DNA of 64,000 bases. It comes from Arenicellales bacterium (GTDB lineage Bacteria > Pseudomonadota > Gammaproteobacteria > Arenicellales > JAJDZL01). The notes under the pieces are model-generated. The model searched no databases, was not told the origin of the DNA, and was given only the letters and a program-made list of their open reading frames with translations. Shown here piece after piece: positions 8,538 to 19,013 of this stretch. How positions within the stretch are numbered: the stretch's first letter is position 1; each line of letters begins with the position of its first letter. The stretch lies in NCBI GenBank assembly GCA_958295885.1, contig OY282380.1:1612001-1676000 (forward strand), in the 5' to 3' direction. Both the position numbers and the translations under genes were made by a program.

Positions 8538-10376
8538 ATGTACCACACGGATGGTTTTGTTGATTTACGGGTTCACCGCGCGCTAGACGCAAGTCATTCT
8601 GACGAAAGCGTATGGCCGTCGTTTACGGACATCATGATGGTGGTAGTCATGATTTTTCTGATCTCTTCTGTCGTGTTCATGCTGCGTAACGTGGAACTCA
8701 ATCGCGGCATTGAATCTGCAAGAACGACCGAACAGGAAGCCATAGAAGCACGGGAGGCTCTCCAGCAGAAAACAGCCTATCTGAATGAAATTATCGAGGA
8801 AACCAAATCAAGATTAGCTGTGGCGGAGTTTCGTCGAGACGAGCTGAGGAATTTATCGATACAGCGCGCCACTCGCATTCAGGAACTGGAGTACGAAACT
8901 CTCGGACTCTATGAAACTCAAGCCTTGCTGTCTGGTGAAGTGGACCAGCTCAACCAGCTGCTTGACGAAATGCGCACAGAACGAGCCGCTTTAACGGGTC
9001 GAATGGAATCAATGATTGCTACAGCCGCAGACTTGGAACAGCTAATTGATGACAAGAATTCGGAGCTGGCAGGTTTAGAGAAAGATTTCGAAGCCAAACT
9101 GCAGGAAATTGCCGATGTCGAGCAGCAACTCCAAAGAGCAGTCGCTCAATATACCAGCTTACAGCATGATTATATTCAGCTGCAAACCGTAGGGGAAGAA
9201 CAGCAAACAAAAATTGCAGATTTGGAATCGAAGCAGGCAAAAAGCGAGCTGCAGATTGTGCAACTTGAGAGTGAGTCTAAAAGTCTGGCTGAACAGTTGG
9301 ACGCAAGCGCCGTAAATGTTACTGTTGAACAAACCAAAAAGGAGCAGCTCTCGGCATTAAACGAAGAGCAGCGTCTTGAGATTCAACGTCTGCTGCAGTC
9401 TGAGCGAGAGCTGTCGGTGCAGCTTGAAAAAAGTGAGCTGTTGGCGTCAATACTTGAACAGGAAAAAAATGAAAGGATTGAAGAGATTGATCAACTGCAG
9501 AAGCAGCTGGCTGCACAAGAGCAGCAGTTGCTTGAAATTTCTGTGGAAAGTGGGGAACAGGTAGCTCAATTGACAACGACTCAGCAGCAGCAGCGAATAA
9601 CCATAAATGACCTGGCTCGGCAGGCAGCCCAATTGCGTAAAGAACTGTCAGCGCGGTTGGATCAGATATTTGGAATGAAAGACAAGCAGCTCAAAGACGC
9701 GCAGTTGGTGCACGAACTTTCGACGAAATATGACAATTTAAGATCGTCATTGGCCGAAGCTCGCAGGACGGAAGCCGAGCAGCGGACAGTCATGAATGAG
9801 CAAAGCGAGGAACTGACTGGACTAAAGGAGCTCAATCAACAGCTTGCTCGTGAAATTCAACAGAAAAATCAACAAATTGCAGAGATCACTGACGTAAACG
9901 TCCAGGTGCGGCAGAACATAGTGGAGACGAAAGCGGAGCTTGATGAATTGAGACAGGCCTATCAGTTGCGCATCGCGGAGCTGTCGGAAATTCAGTCGTT
10001 GTTTGAAGCGCGGAACGAGCAGACGAAAAACTTGGAATCGCAGATAGTTGGCTTAGAAGATGAAAATCAGATCATGCTGCGTCCTGCGAGAAGCATGGAG
10101 AATCGATATGTTGTAAATATTTCGTATGATATAGATGAAAATGGCAATAAATTGATTCAATATAAGCTTCCAGGTCAAGAAAACGCAGTGCAACTCAGTT
10201 ATGAGCGGTTGGAAGAAGTCTTATCTGATCTGAAATCAGAGCGCAAAGAAGGCATATACACAAAAATATACTTTCCAAATGAAGAAAAAATATCTTTTGC
10301 CGAAGCATGGCGTTTTACAAACGACATCCAAGATAAATATGACTACTATCACTCGCAGTCCGTTGATGCACAATGA
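8538..10376 (+). CDS. MotB/TolR-like single-helix protein with a very long coiled coil
   Basis: The N-terminus carries one membrane helix (about 31-49) opened by [17 protein letters not shown]; Asp31 sits where the proton-carrying Asp of MotB, TolR and ExbD is found. Residues about 55-515 are nearly continuous heptad-rich coiled coil full of Gln, Glu, Leu and Lys. The last ~90 residues form a small globular domain including [13 protein letters not shown] and [20 protein letters not shown]. No OmpA-type peptidoglycan-binding domain is visible, so it is not ordinary MotB. The stop overlaps the mnmG start (ATGA), so motor genes and mnmG are probably co-translated. It may be the rotor or tail part of a two-component ion-driven machine with the preceding gene; this is inference. 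Confidence 0.7.
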   Translation: MYHTDGFVDLRVHRALDASHSDESVWPSFTDIMMVVVMIFLISSVVFMLRNVELNRGIESARTTEQEAIEAREALQQKTAYLNEIIEETKSRLAVAEFRRDELRNLSIQRATRIQELEYETLGLYETQALLSGEVDQLNQLLDEMRTERAALTGRMESMIATAADLEQLIDDKNSELAGLEKDFEAKLQEIADVEQQLQRAVAQYTSLQHDYIQLQTVGEEQQTKIADLESKQAKSELQIVQLESESKSLAEQLDASAVNVTVEQTKKEQLSALNEEQRLEIQRLLQSERELSVQLEKSELLASILEQEKNERIEEIDQLQKQLAAQEQQLLEISVESGEQVAQLTTTQQQQRITINDLARQAAQLRKELSARLDQIFGMKDKQLKDAQLVHELSTKYDNLRSSLAEARRTEAEQRTVMNEQSEELTGLKELNQQLAREIQQKNQQIAEITDVNVQVRQNIVETKAELDELRQAYQLRIAELSEIQSLFEARNEQTKNLESQIVGLEDENQIMLRPARSMENRYVVNISYDIDENGNKLIQYKLPGQENAVQLSYERLEEVLSDLKSERKEGIYTKIYFPNEEKISFAEAWRFTNDIQDKYDYYHSQSVDAQ

Positions 10377-12259
10377 ACCATCCACTCAAATATGATGTGA
10401 TTATCGTCGGCGGTGGTCACGCCGGTGTTGAAGCTGCCATGGCGTCGGCTCGGTCCGGCTGTAGCACTCTTCTGCTGACTCAGAGCATTGAAACAGTTGG
10501 GCAAATGTCTTGCAATCCTGCAATTGGCGGAATTGGAAAAAGTCACATTGTCAAAGAAATTGACGCGCTGGATGGCGTCATGGCCCGAGCGATTGATCGC
10601 AGTGGCATTCATTTTCGCCGATTGAATGTGAGAAAAGGGCCAGCGGTTCGCGCCACCCGCGCGCAAGCGGACCGAACCTTGTATAAATCGGCCGTACGTG
10701 AATTGCTGGAACATCAGGCCAGACTCACTTTTTTTCAACAGGAGGTTGAAGACCTGATCGTCAAAAATGGTGTTGTGGGTGGGGTCATAACTCGTTTTGG
10801 GCTGAGAATCAAAGCCAAAGCGGTTGTCTTGGCTACGGGCACATTCTTAGGCGGCAAGATCTTTATCGGTCTGGAAAATCAACGGGGAGGTCGGGCTGGT
10901 GACCCTCCATCCAATCGTTTGGCGGCAAGGTTAAGAGAGTTGATGTTCCACGTGGAACGTCTTAAAACTGGCACTCCGCCCAGAATTGATGGACGAACGA
11001 TTGATTACTCTCAGCTGCTTGAACAGCCAGGCGATAAAGAAAAACTTGTTTTTTCCTTTTTGGGAAATTTCGATGAGCATCCCCGACAGGTTTGCTGTCA
11101 TATCGCTCAGACGAACGAAAGAACTCACGAGATCATTCGCGGCTCTTTGAGTCGCTCTGCCATGTATGGCGGGGCGATTGAATCTGCAGGACCTCGATAC
11201 TGCCCTTCAATCGAAGACAAGATTGTGAAGTTTGCTGATCGCACCTCTCATCAGATTTTTATTGAACCGGAAGGGCTGAATACGGTTGAAATTTATCCAA
11301 ATGGAATTTCAACCAGTCTTCCTTTTGACGTTCAGTATGATTTTGTTCGTTCGATTCGTGGATTTGAAAATTCCGTGCTCACTCGACCTGGATATGCAAT
11401 TGAATATGATTTTCTTGACCCCAGACACCTGAAAGCCAGTTTGGAGGCCAAAGCAATGCCTGGGTTATTTCTGGCAGGCCAAATCAACGGCACGACAGGG
11501 TATGAAGAAGCAGCAGGCCAAGGAATCATTGCAGGAATCAATGTGTCAAGATACTGTCGGTCAGAGCAGGCATGGTGGCCGAAACGAGATGAGGCATATA
11601 TTGGCGTCATGATTGATGATCTTGTAACTCGAGGTGTGGATGAGCCCTATCGAATGTTTACTTCAAGAGCTGAGCATCGGCTGATGCTGCGTGAAGACAA
11701 TGCGGATTTGCGTTTGACGCAAATCGGGCGTGAGCTGAATCTTGTAGGTGATGCAAGATGGGGCAGTTTCTGCAAAAAGAGAGAAAGCATTGAAACTGAA
11801 AGAGATCGGCTGGAGAAAGCGAGGATTGCTCCGTCCGATATGAACCAAAAGCACTGCAGCAGAGTTTTAGGAAGAAAATTGACGCGTCATACTACGCTGT
11901 ATGACTTGTTGCGCGATTCGAAAATCACCTATGACATGGTCTTGCAGTTGCCTGGCGCCGGTTTTCCAGTCGATGATGAAGCCGTCAAAGAACAGTTGGA
12001 AATTGAAGCACGATATGCTGGATATATACAGCGTCAAAAACGAGCGGCCGACAAATTGAGACATTACGAAAACATTGCATGTCCTGATTCCATTGATTAC
12101 GACGAAGTCCATGGCCTTTCGAACGAAGCGCGGGATAAATTGAAAGAATATCGGCCTCAGACTCTTGGAATCGCTTCGCGTATTCCAGGCATGACGCCAG
12201 CCGCTATTTCAATCCTCTCCATACATCTGAAAAAGCAGTTTGTTGGCAGAATCGCTTAA
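10373..12259 (+). CDS. mnmG: tRNA uridine-5-carboxymethylaminomethyl modification enzyme MnmG (GidA)
   Basis: MnmG is the FAD-dependent partner of MnmE in wobble-uridine modification. The N-terminal dinucleotide fold reads [20 protein letters not shown], followed by [20 protein letters not shown]; later come [12 protein letters not shown], the [14 protein letters not shown] block and [20 protein letters not shown]. The 628 aa length is standard. Unlike the usual arrangement it does not follow mnmE directly; the MotA/MotB-like pair intervenes and its second gene overlaps the mnmG ATG by 4 bp. The coding sequence contains a parS site. Confidence 0.97.
   Translation: MNHPLKYDVIIVGGGHAGVEAAMASARSGCSTLLLTQSIETVGQMSCNPAIGGIGKSHIVKEIDALDGVMARAIDRSGIHFRRLNVRKGPAVRATRAQADRTLYKSAVRELLEHQARLTFFQQEVEDLIVKNGVVGGVITRFGLRIKAKAVVLATGTFLGGKIFIGLENQRGGRAGDPPSNRLAARLRELMFHVERLKTGTPPRIDGRTIDYSQLLEQPGDKEKLVFSFLGNFDEHPRQVCCHIAQTNERTHEIIRGSLSRSAMYGGAIESAGPRYCPSIEDKIVKFADRTSHQIFIEPEGLNTVEIYPNGISTSLPFDVQYDFVRSIRGFENSVLTRPGYAIEYDFLDPRHLKASLEAKAMPGLFLAGQINGTTGYEEAAGQGIIAGINVSRYCRSEQAWWPKRDEAYIGVMIDDLVTRGVDEPYRMFTSRAEHRLMLREDNADLRLTQIGRELNLVGDARWGSFCKKRESIETERDRLEKARIAPSDMNQKHCSRVLGRKLTRHTTLYDLLRDSKITYDMVLQLPGAGFPVDDEAVKEQLEIEARYAGYIQRQKRAADKLRHYENIACPDSIDYDEVHGLSNEARDKLKEYRPQTLGIASRIPGMTPAAISILSIHLKKQFVGRIA
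10944..10959. promoter_or_regulatory. parS centromere site
   Basis: TGTTCCACGTGGAACG matches the bacterial parS 16-mer (TGTTCCACGTGGAACA form) at 15 of 16 positions. It lies inside mnmG, about 2.2 kb upstream of parB and about 8-10 kb from dnaA. ParB would load here and spread to mark the origin region. Confidence 0.85.
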
Positions 12260-12314
12260 GCTGCCCGGGCTGAATCGGCTCTATGCACTAGACTGATAGG
12301 GGAACTTTGGTTTC

Positions 12315-12983
12315 ATGCAGAACGCCAGCAGAAAGATGATGTTGCGCGATCTTCGATTTGGGGTTCAGAAGCTCCAGCTGACGGTTTCTGATGCAAGTGC
12401 AGTGAAACTGATTGAGCACGCTGAACTGATGTTAAAGTGGAATAAGGCGTGCAATCTGAGTGCGATTACTTCACCGAAAGAAATCGTAACCAAGCATATT
12501 TTGGACAGTCTTTCTGTGGCGCGATATGTTCATGGCCGCCGTGTGGTCGACATCGGCAGCGGGAACGGCTATCCGGGAATACCTCTGGCTCTTGTCCATC
12601 CGAATCGCCAGTTTGACTTATTGGATTCCAGTGAAAAGAAGTCTCAGTTTCTGCGGCATGTCACTGCTGTTCTCAAACTAATGAATGTTGCCGTCGTGCA
12701 GTGTCGAGTTCAAGAATTATCATATCAGCATCAATATGATACAGTAGTCGTACGCGCTGTATCGTCGCTGCGGTCAGTCACTGAAATGGTTCATCATTTA
12801 TTGGCTTCGAGCGGTTGCGTACTTGCAATGAAGGGTCAGTTTCCGCACGAAGAGTTAGGTGATTTGGATGATCAGTTCCTGTATGCAGTTGAAAGGATCA
12901 AAGTTCCTATGATCAGCATGCAGAGGCATTTGGTAATTCTAAAGCGAAAGCTGGACTTTGAACCGGTTCAATCGACTGAATGA
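12315..12983 (+). CDS. rsmG: 16S rRNA (guanine527-N7)-methyltransferase RsmG
   Basis: RsmG methylates G527 of 16S rRNA using S-adenosylmethionine. Diagnostic stretches are MLKWNKACNLSAITSPKEIV, KHILDSLSV, and the SAM-binding loop DIGSGNGYPGIPLAL, then LLDSSEKKSQFLRH and VVRAVSSL. The protein is 222 aa, about 10-15 longer than usual at the N-terminus. It keeps its conserved place between mnmG and parB, though the normal parA gene between it and parB is absent. Confidence 0.95.
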   Translation: MQNASRKMMLRDLRFGVQKLQLTVSDASAVKLIEHAELMLKWNKACNLSAITSPKEIVTKHILDSLSVARYVHGRRVVDIGSGNGYPGIPLALVHPNRQFDLLDSSEKKSQFLRHVTAVLKLMNVAVVQCRVQELSYQHQYDTVVVRAVSSLRSVTEMVHHLLASSGCVLAMKGQFPHEELGDLDDQFLYAVERIKVPMISMQRHLVILKRKLDFEPVQSTE

Positions 12984-13172
12984 TTCCAATCCAGGGTGAA
13001 TCAGAAGCACGATTTGACTCATGAAAAGAACTTGTAAGAATACCTTTTGAATTGATGATTCCATCCTGCACGGATTCATTCGGCTTCAAACGATTGATCG
13101 CTGTTTATGGCGAGTGATGCTGCCCAAGTAAAATGAACTTCAAAGGCATTTCTTAATTTCGGGATAAAGCGT

Positions 13173-14033
13173 ATGCAACGATCAAGCAGAACTGGGATTG
13201 AAAACTTACTTGGTTCATCACCAGAAAATCTCGATTCATCAAAAGAAGATGTACGTTTTGCTGCTATTGAACATATATCTCCGGGTCCATTTCAGCCGAG
13301 GTTTGAGATGGATGATGAATCATTGCAGGAATTGGCGGATTCCATCTGCGAGCACGGCATCATTCAGCCCATCGTCGTGCGCACCAAAGGTGAAGACCGC
13401 TATGAAATAATTGCCGGCGAGCGCAGGTGGCGTGCAGCGCAGCGGGTGCCTTTGCACAATGTGCCTATTGTCGTGCGAAATGAAACTGACAAAGCTGCGC
13501 TCGCAATTTCATTAATCGAGAACATACAAAGAGAAAGTTTAAACCCGGTTGAAGAAGCCTGTCTTTTGAAACGTTTGGTCGATGAATTCTCTTTGGCTCA
13601 TTCCGAATTGGCACAGACGATCGGCAAATCACGCGCGACCGTTTCCAATAAACTTCGTCTGTTGAATTTAACCGAACCTGTACTTGAAATGTTAAAAAAT
13701 GGAAAGATCGAAGTTGGACACGCTAAAGTTCTGCTGGCATTAGATGGTGAAGACCAGGTTCGCGCCGCACAGAGAGTCGTCAGGCTGTCTTTGCATGTTC
13801 GAGCAACAGAGCGTTTGGTGAAGGGCTGGAATGAAGTCGAAGAAACGAAAAACAGCCTGACAGAATCGGACGATGTCAGCATTCGCCAACTTGAAACTCA
13901 ACTGTCTGACCACATCGGAGCTAGGGTATCGATACGTGACCGAAATAATAAGGGACATATTCGCATAGACTACCGAAACTTGGATGAACTGGATGGCATC
14001 ATTGAACGGATCGTTGAATCTGTATGCCAATAG
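13173..14033 (+). CDS. parB: Chromosome-partitioning protein ParB
   Basis: ParB is the CTP-binding clamp that loads at parS and organises the origin. Visible are the start of the CTPase fold (PGPFQPRFEMDDESLQELAD), GERRWRAAQ, ENIQRESLNPVEEA (usual form ENIQREDLNP), the helix-turn-helix with TIGKSRATVSNKLRLLNL, GHAKVLLAL, and a C-terminal dimerisation segment. Length 286 aa is normal. A parA gene normally precedes parB, but here only 190 non-coding bp separate parB from rsmG and no parA occurs in the window. The atp operon that often follows is also absent. Confidence 0.95.
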   Translation: MQRSSRTGIENLLGSSPENLDSSKEDVRFAAIEHISPGPFQPRFEMDDESLQELADSICEHGIIQPIVVRTKGEDRYEIIAGERRWRAAQRVPLHNVPIVVRNETDKAALAISLIENIQRESLNPVEEACLLKRLVDEFSLAHSELAQTIGKSRATVSNKLRLLNLTEPVLEMLKNGKIEVGHAKVLLALDGEDQVRAAQRVVRLSLHVRATERLVKGWNEVEETKNSLTESDDVSIRQLETQLSDHIGARVSIRDRNNKGHIRIDYRNLDELDGIIERIVESVCQ

Positions 14034-14197
14034 CTGTTCTATCTTTGGCTTTCTATGTTGATGATCTGCTCATTCACGGCGGGTCTCTGCTTTAATTGGC
14101 GAAGTGGTCCAACAGCGCCCTGACCTGTCTGCGTTCTTGGTTTTGCACGGGATAAGGCTGGAATCACGTGAAAACGCGATAATCTCAAAAAATTACA

Positions 14198-14223
14198 AAA
14201 TTTGAGAGGTTCATCTCAAATTT
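14198..14223. repeat. Perfect 10 bp stem inverted repeat downstream of parB
   Basis: AAATTTGAGA (14198-14207), a 6 nt loop, then TCTCAAATTT. No T-run follows, so it is a weak terminator candidate. It lies 165 bp after parB in the 380 bp parB-bamC gap. Confidence 0.5.
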
Positions 14224-14233
14224 GAACTGCTGG

Positions 14234-14245
14234 CGCGTTAACGCG
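14234..14245. repeat. 12 bp perfect palindrome
   Basis: CGCGTTAACGCG is fully self-complementary and lies 10 bp after the preceding hairpin. It could be a protein-binding site in the leader of bamC; no known operator was recognised. Confidence 0.35.
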
Positions 14246-14413
14246 TTTTGAATTAAAGCCTAAAAATCGTTTAAAATTAGTTTCGTGCATCCAAAACAAA
14301 AAACATTTTGGTCTCTTCATTTGGGCGCGGTGTGAATCAACTCCTAAATTGATGAACAGAGGCGTTCAAAATTTGTCCAATCCAAACGAAATCACTAAAA
14401 CCTGGTCCCGATA

Positions 14414-15595
14414 ATGTCTTATTTCATTTCACTATCTCATTGTTTCGTCCCTAGTGTCGATAAATCGACCGAAAAGCAACCTTTCGCAAAACTATTTCTG
14501 ATCGCGGCTGCACTTTCCATCACACTGGGTGGGTGTGCTAATTTTGGCGGCAAAGATTTGTCTTTATTGACTGCCTCGACTGTACTTGACCCGCTTGAAG
14601 TGCCACCTGATTTAACTCCATTACCTGAAAATACTCAATTTATTCTTCCTCGAGAACTAGATTCGTCACAACGCCCGGTTGACGAAATTCCACGCGAGCA
14701 GTTTCGAAATTTTGAGAGTTGGATTGCCTTCGAAGAGTTCAAACAGTTTTATGACAAAGACCAGGGAGTCGGGGTAAGTCTGAGCGCGTACAAAAAAGCA
14801 CGAAATCAAGGACAGGGCATTTTCAAAGTGATTTCCTTTCGCACCGAGGTAGGAACAGTTCGGGTGCGAGTTCGTGACAGCGTTGAATCTGTGTGGGAGC
14901 ATTTATCTGTAATTCTCCTGGAAATGGGACTCGAAATTACGGAGAGAGATTTTCAGGAATGGAAGTTCACGGTTGACAATATTCCCGTAGACGAGCTGCC
15001 TAGTTTTCTGCAGAGAGTCGGATTTAGAGAATACTCGGGCTCAGTTAACGCCATTCAGCTAATTCCAGTGGACGAATCGACCACTGAAATCGTCGGCCTG
15101 ACCTTTGATGGAGTGGAAGTCAATTATGACGCGGGTCAGGATTTCTTTAAGCGGCTAAGACTCTATTTGCTGACACAATACGAGTATGATGTTGACCCTT
15201 ATGCCTCTGCTCCGGCAGCTGCAGAAGTCACAAGCAGCAAAAAGCAGATTGTGGATGATAACGGTCAGCGAAAAATCATAGTGGCCGAAAACTTTAACTC
15301 CACTTGGGACCGTGTAGGTAAAATAATCCGCGCATCTGGTATGAACATTATCGACTTGAATCGAAGCGCAGGCATCTTTTACGTGTCATTTCATACTTCC
15401 CAAGGTGAGCAAAAGAAGAAATGGCAATTCTGGAAGAGGAAAAAGAATGTTCGAATAGAAGAACAGTACCAGGTCATCATTCGAGGAGAAGGCCAGCAGT
15501 CTGAGATCTCCGTCCTTCTAGCATCCAATGCGGAAGAGGGACTTAGTCAGCCCGAAAACGTACTCAATTTGTTGTACGAACGGCTAACGATTTAA
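14414..15595 (+). CDS. bamC: Outer membrane protein assembly lipoprotein BamC
   Basis: BamC is an accessory lipoprotein of the beta-barrel assembly machine. A hydrophobic signal ends in a lipobox, ITLGGC (cysteine near residue 41), followed by LDPLEVPPDLTPLPEN, the unstructured BamD-binding segment characteristic of BamC. Two helix-grip domains follow; conserved phrases are ESVWEHLSVILLEMGLEITE and NSTWDRVGKIIRASGMNIID with NRSAGIFYV. Length 393 aa is within range. It stands alone here rather than beside dapA and purC. The start may lie later than the first ATG, because the signal peptide begins near residue 24. Confidence 0.88.
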   Translation: MSYFISLSHCFVPSVDKSTEKQPFAKLFLIAAALSITLGGCANFGGKDLSLLTASTVLDPLEVPPDLTPLPENTQFILPRELDSSQRPVDEIPREQFRNFESWIAFEEFKQFYDKDQGVGVSLSAYKKARNQGQGIFKVISFRTEVGTVRVRVRDSVESVWEHLSVILLEMGLEITERDFQEWKFTVDNIPVDELPSFLQRVGFREYSGSVNAIQLIPVDESTTEIVGLTFDGVEVNYDAGQDFFKRLRLYLLTQYEYDVDPYASAPAAAEVTSSKKQIVDDNGQRKIIVAENFNSTWDRVGKIIRASGMNIIDLNRSAGIFYVSFHTSQGEQKKKWQFWKRKKNVRIEEQYQVIIRGEGQQSEISVLLASNAEEGLSQPENVLNLLYERLTI

Positions 15596-17762
15596 GTCAC
15601 CAAATATCGATTTTCTGCGGTCAGATTACTGAATGTTGAGCTGCGTGCAGACTTTGCGCCGAATTGGTTCGGGGAGTTATACATCTGACTTTGCATAGCT
15701 GCTTAACCTGCTGAATTTTTTCATTTCAAAAATTTTGATCAGCGACTTCAAACATCGCCCCCGTCAAAATGTGGTGCATGGGCGGGCTTTCGCACTCGAT
15801 TCGGGAACAATAAAAACTTCTTTCGACCGCATTAATTCACGTCGGTCGCCGCCAGACAACGCAATCTGGCTCTCTGACTACGCAAACTGCGGAAATTTCT
15901 GTGCAACTTGCGCCTCCAAGCTACGCGTCCATCGTACAAGCGGTAGAATGCCATAAGATCGAAACTTTACTGGCTTGCAATGGCGTGAGAATTTATGTCG
16001 GTTTGAATTTCCAGGCAATATTGTTGGCTGCCATTCCAGACGATTCCCTAAATTCACGGCTCTGCCAGCCCATCCCTTCAAATTCGATTCAACTCCATTT
16101 CGACTAAACTGCAGTGCGTGTATGTTCTTACAACCTGTTGAAAATGGTTGTTAAATCACATACATTGAAATCTTGCCATGTAGTCAATGCTGACACATGA
16201 ATGACCTGCTGAAGTCCGCAGTCGAGTCCGCGGTCTGAATCACCGTGCTGCGCAGCACGAAACACTTTTTCAATTGAAAGGACAAGCAAGCGCTCTAGTT
16301 TTCGAATTTCAGGCATGCAGATGCCTTTCGAATTTTGATGCTTGACTGTTTGGGGCTGAGTCAGGTGCGATACTCTCCCACCGATTGGCGAGGAGTGGCG
16401 ATGAGCTAGGTCGATTCAAACTTGTCTGGATTGTTGCTTATCGTTGATCAATACAAGAAAATGCGTAATTGAGGCAAAACTGGGACATGGACGTCAGTGA
16501 AGGGAGTTCTGTGCGATTGAGTGCCGGCATGTGATAGAGAACGATTTGTGACTTTTTCGTAGTTCGTGACTTTGGGTCGGTTTATGTGTTTCAAGGACAA
16601 TGACAGCACGGGAATTGCGGATTGGCGGCCGCTGATGGTTGTGCTGAATCGCGTGATGGATTTGGATTTGTGCGCCGAGGCGGGAACGGCAGCCAAAGTG
16701 TTTGGTCGGGCCGGTCCTGCCTCGATAATGCAGAGAATCATTTAATGATGGAGCAATGCCAAAAACATGAAGAGTTTGGGAAAGTCTACGAAGAGAAAAG
16801 CAATGTGTTCAGAAGATTTAAAGGCTAATACATGATCGGAGCATGAAGCTGGGAAATCGGTTCAAAGCTCCGGTCGGACCGTTTGCGCTGCGCTGAAGCA
16901 AAATTAGCATCAGTCCAAACACGCGACAAATGCAGTCTATGCCGGCAAGACAGCAGGCTAATGCACCATTTGCGTGATTTGGCAAATGAACCAAACTGGG
17001 AAATGACGTGCTGTTGTGCTCAACTCCAATGCGCTGGTCTGCAGTCGGCTCCGAAGTCCTGAACGATGTGCTGGGCCATCTGACAGATTAGACCATGACC
17101 GACATGGTGCGATAACGCGGACATAAGGTTGGATTTGAAGGCGCAGTTCAGATGGTTGATTTCTATGCAGGTCGTCGTAACTTTTGCAGTCATTGCGCTC
17201 GTCTACGCGATCATCCAGTAATTTGTTTCACCGAAAATTGCAGCAGACATCCAGCTCAAGCTGCACTTGACGTTCGAATCCGCTTTCGCGTTTACGACGA
17301 AGGGCACATGATTTGGGGAACGCAGTCATTCGGGCATGTAAAAAAGGTCGGGTTGATAAGTTCCTGAGTGAAGTCGCGTCGTTTCAAACTTTGCTCAGCA
17401 GCCGAAAACCAATATGGCATGGTCATCCAAATACAAACCGTCAGACGATTCGCACCTCTATCGCCAGTGACGAATCCTCAATTTCTTTCATTGACCACAG
17501 AAAATACGATCATGTCCAGTGCCGCGCATCACGAACGTGTCGGAAAATTCAATCTGCCACATGCTTGGATTCAATGGCACAGCACGATTTACACTGACCT
17601 CTACCCACCATTCTGCCCTGCTTCTAATTGATAAGAAAGGGAATAATCAACAGGATGAATGTAAAATCACCAATTCACCAGTGAATGGAATCGATTGGGA
17701 ACGGATATTGGCTTTTCACAGGGCAGGCAGGACGAAGATCTTGAGAATCGTCAGCTCAGCAT
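15596..17762. other. 2.2 kb with no recognisable gene
   Basis: Only short overlapping frames (60-112 aa) occur on both strands and none resembles a known family or has a credible start. I saw no tRNA or rRNA. Structures present are a 7 bp stem at 16119-16125 with 16158-16164 enclosing CAAC/GTTG, and a 14 bp palindrome at 16245-16258. The uneven codon-like texture suggests decayed coding sequence, but I could not identify a parent gene. Confidence 0.5.
16245..16258. repeat. 14 bp perfect palindrome
   Basis: GTGCTGCGCAGCAC is perfectly self-complementary, inside the gene-poor stretch. No function assigned. Confidence 0.4.
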
Positions 17763-18095
17763 TTATTCTGTCTCAGCATTTTCCGGAGGCGGATTTTGTC
17801 TTTGTTCTTCAACCCATGTTTTGTATTTTATGTATTGCTGCCACTCTTTCCAGATAAGGTATTCCTGAAAATCTGCATCGTGTTCTCCCGGTCTGCTGCG
17901 ATTGCCACCTCCAAATAACAGCAATGGCGTACCTGCGCCTGAATGTTCTCGAGGTGTATCCGGTACCGGTGTGCCTTTTGAAGCCTCTTTGTTGGTTCGT
18001 GTGCCCCGGTCACCGCAGGCGGACATTGATGCAAGTGCAAGCACGGTCAGCGCGGCGAGCAGTAAAGGAACGATTCTGGATCGAATGAAATGCAT
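17763..18095 (-). CDS. Small putative lipoprotein
   Basis: This 110 aa protein begins MHFIRSRIVPLLLAALTV and runs into a lipobox, ASMSAC, with the cysteine at residue 27, so it is probably lipid-anchored after signal peptidase II cleavage. The mature part is hydrophilic, Gly/Pro/Arg-rich at first (TPLLLFGGGNRSRPGEH) and then a helical WKEWQQYIKYKTWVEEQRQ segment with an acidic tail. I recognise no domain. It lies 95 bp downstream of tesA on the same strand and may share its transcript. Confidence 0.65.
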   Translation of the reverse strand: MHFIRSRIVPLLLAALTVLALASMSACGDRGTRTNKEASKGTPVPDTPREHSGAGTPLLLFGGGNRSRPGEHDADFQEYLIWKEWQQYIKYKTWVEEQRQNPPPENAETE

Positions 18096-18190
18096 ATCTC
18101 TGTTGATTCTGGTTTTTGATTCTCTGATGAGTTTAAGCCTGCACCATTATAGTAAAACAGGGGTTTGTAGCCGAATCGTTTTATGTGTGC

Positions 18191-18868
18191 TCAGCGCTTG
18201 ATACGAGAAATCAATTCTTCCGTGTAAGGGAGCATCTGCTTGACGATGAGTCCAACACCAATCGCATTGGGATGTATCCCGTCATCCTGATTCAAGCTTG
18301 GATCCGTTGCGACGCCTTCTAGGAAAAATGGGTAAAATACAACGTCGAATTCTTCAGCCAGATCCAAGTAAATCGCATCAAAGTCTTCGACATACTCCGC
18401 TCCGAGATTGCGGGGCGCCCGAGCTCCGACGAACATCAGAGGCAGCTGTCTTGCCTGTATCCTGCTAATGATTTCGGTCAGGTTGTCACGAACCAATTCG
18501 GTTGGAATCGCTCGTAATGCATCATTGAAGCCCAAAAGCAAAATGACGGCGTCATAAGGGTCAGAAAACACCCAGTCGAGCCGCGCCAGTCCTCCACTTG
18601 TAGTGTCGCCGGAAATTCCGGAATTTACAATTCTTGCCGAATGTCCCCGTTCTCGGAGTTCGTATTCAAGCTGTGCCGTAAATCCATCTTCAGATTTAAG
18701 TCCGTACCCTGCAATTAAGCTGTCGCCGATTGCAACGATGCGAATCGGCTGTTCTGCGTAAAGAGGCAGCTGAATAAAAAATGACGCGCAAATGGAAGCT
18801 AAACACAGAGCAATGAACTCAAAATCTCTGTGCTTCCTTTTGAACCGGTCTATTTGCTTTTGATGCAT
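18191..18868 (-). CDS. tesA: Periplasmic arylesterase/thioesterase, SGNH (GDSL) family
   Basis: This is a TesA-like multifunctional lysophospholipase/acyl-CoA thioesterase. A basic N-terminus and hydrophobic signal (about 17-37) precede the GDSL block IVAIGDSLIAGYG with the catalytic Ser; further SGNH blocks are NSGISGDTTSGG (Gly), LLLGFNDALR (Asn) and DDGIHPN (catalytic Asp and His). Length 225 aa is slightly above typical. In many gammaproteobacteria tesA sits divergently beside ybbA-ybbP; here a transporter pair lies between them. Confidence 0.9.
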   Translation of the reverse strand: MHQKQIDRFKRKHRDFEFIALCLASICASFFIQLPLYAEQPIRIVAIGDSLIAGYGLKSEDGFTAQLEYELRERGHSARIVNSGISGDTTSGGLARLDWVFSDPYDAVILLLGFNDALRAIPTELVRDNLTEIISRIQARQLPLMFVGARAPRNLGAEYVEDFDAIYLDLAEEFDVVFYPFFLEGVATDPSLNQDDGIHPNAIGVGLIVKQMLPYTEELISRIKR

Positions 18869-19013
18869 GTCGGGCAGGATTCAGATTCAACTGAAACTCA
18901 AGTAAAAGTCTGACTGAAATCCGATTGGACAGATCTCAGTCAGACAAGTTTGCTGCTTCTTTATTTCTGTTGATACGAAGTAAAAACTACCTACAAACAG
19001 TTGTTGAAGAAGG

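Noticed and set aside
7578..10376. Zorya ZorA/ZorB
   Set aside because: No OmpA domain in the MotB-like protein, no ZorC/D/E genes, and the long tail is on the wrong subunit.
14159..14176. Second parS-like site around TCACGTGAAA
   Set aside because: Only about 11 of 16 positions fit once centred on CACGTG.
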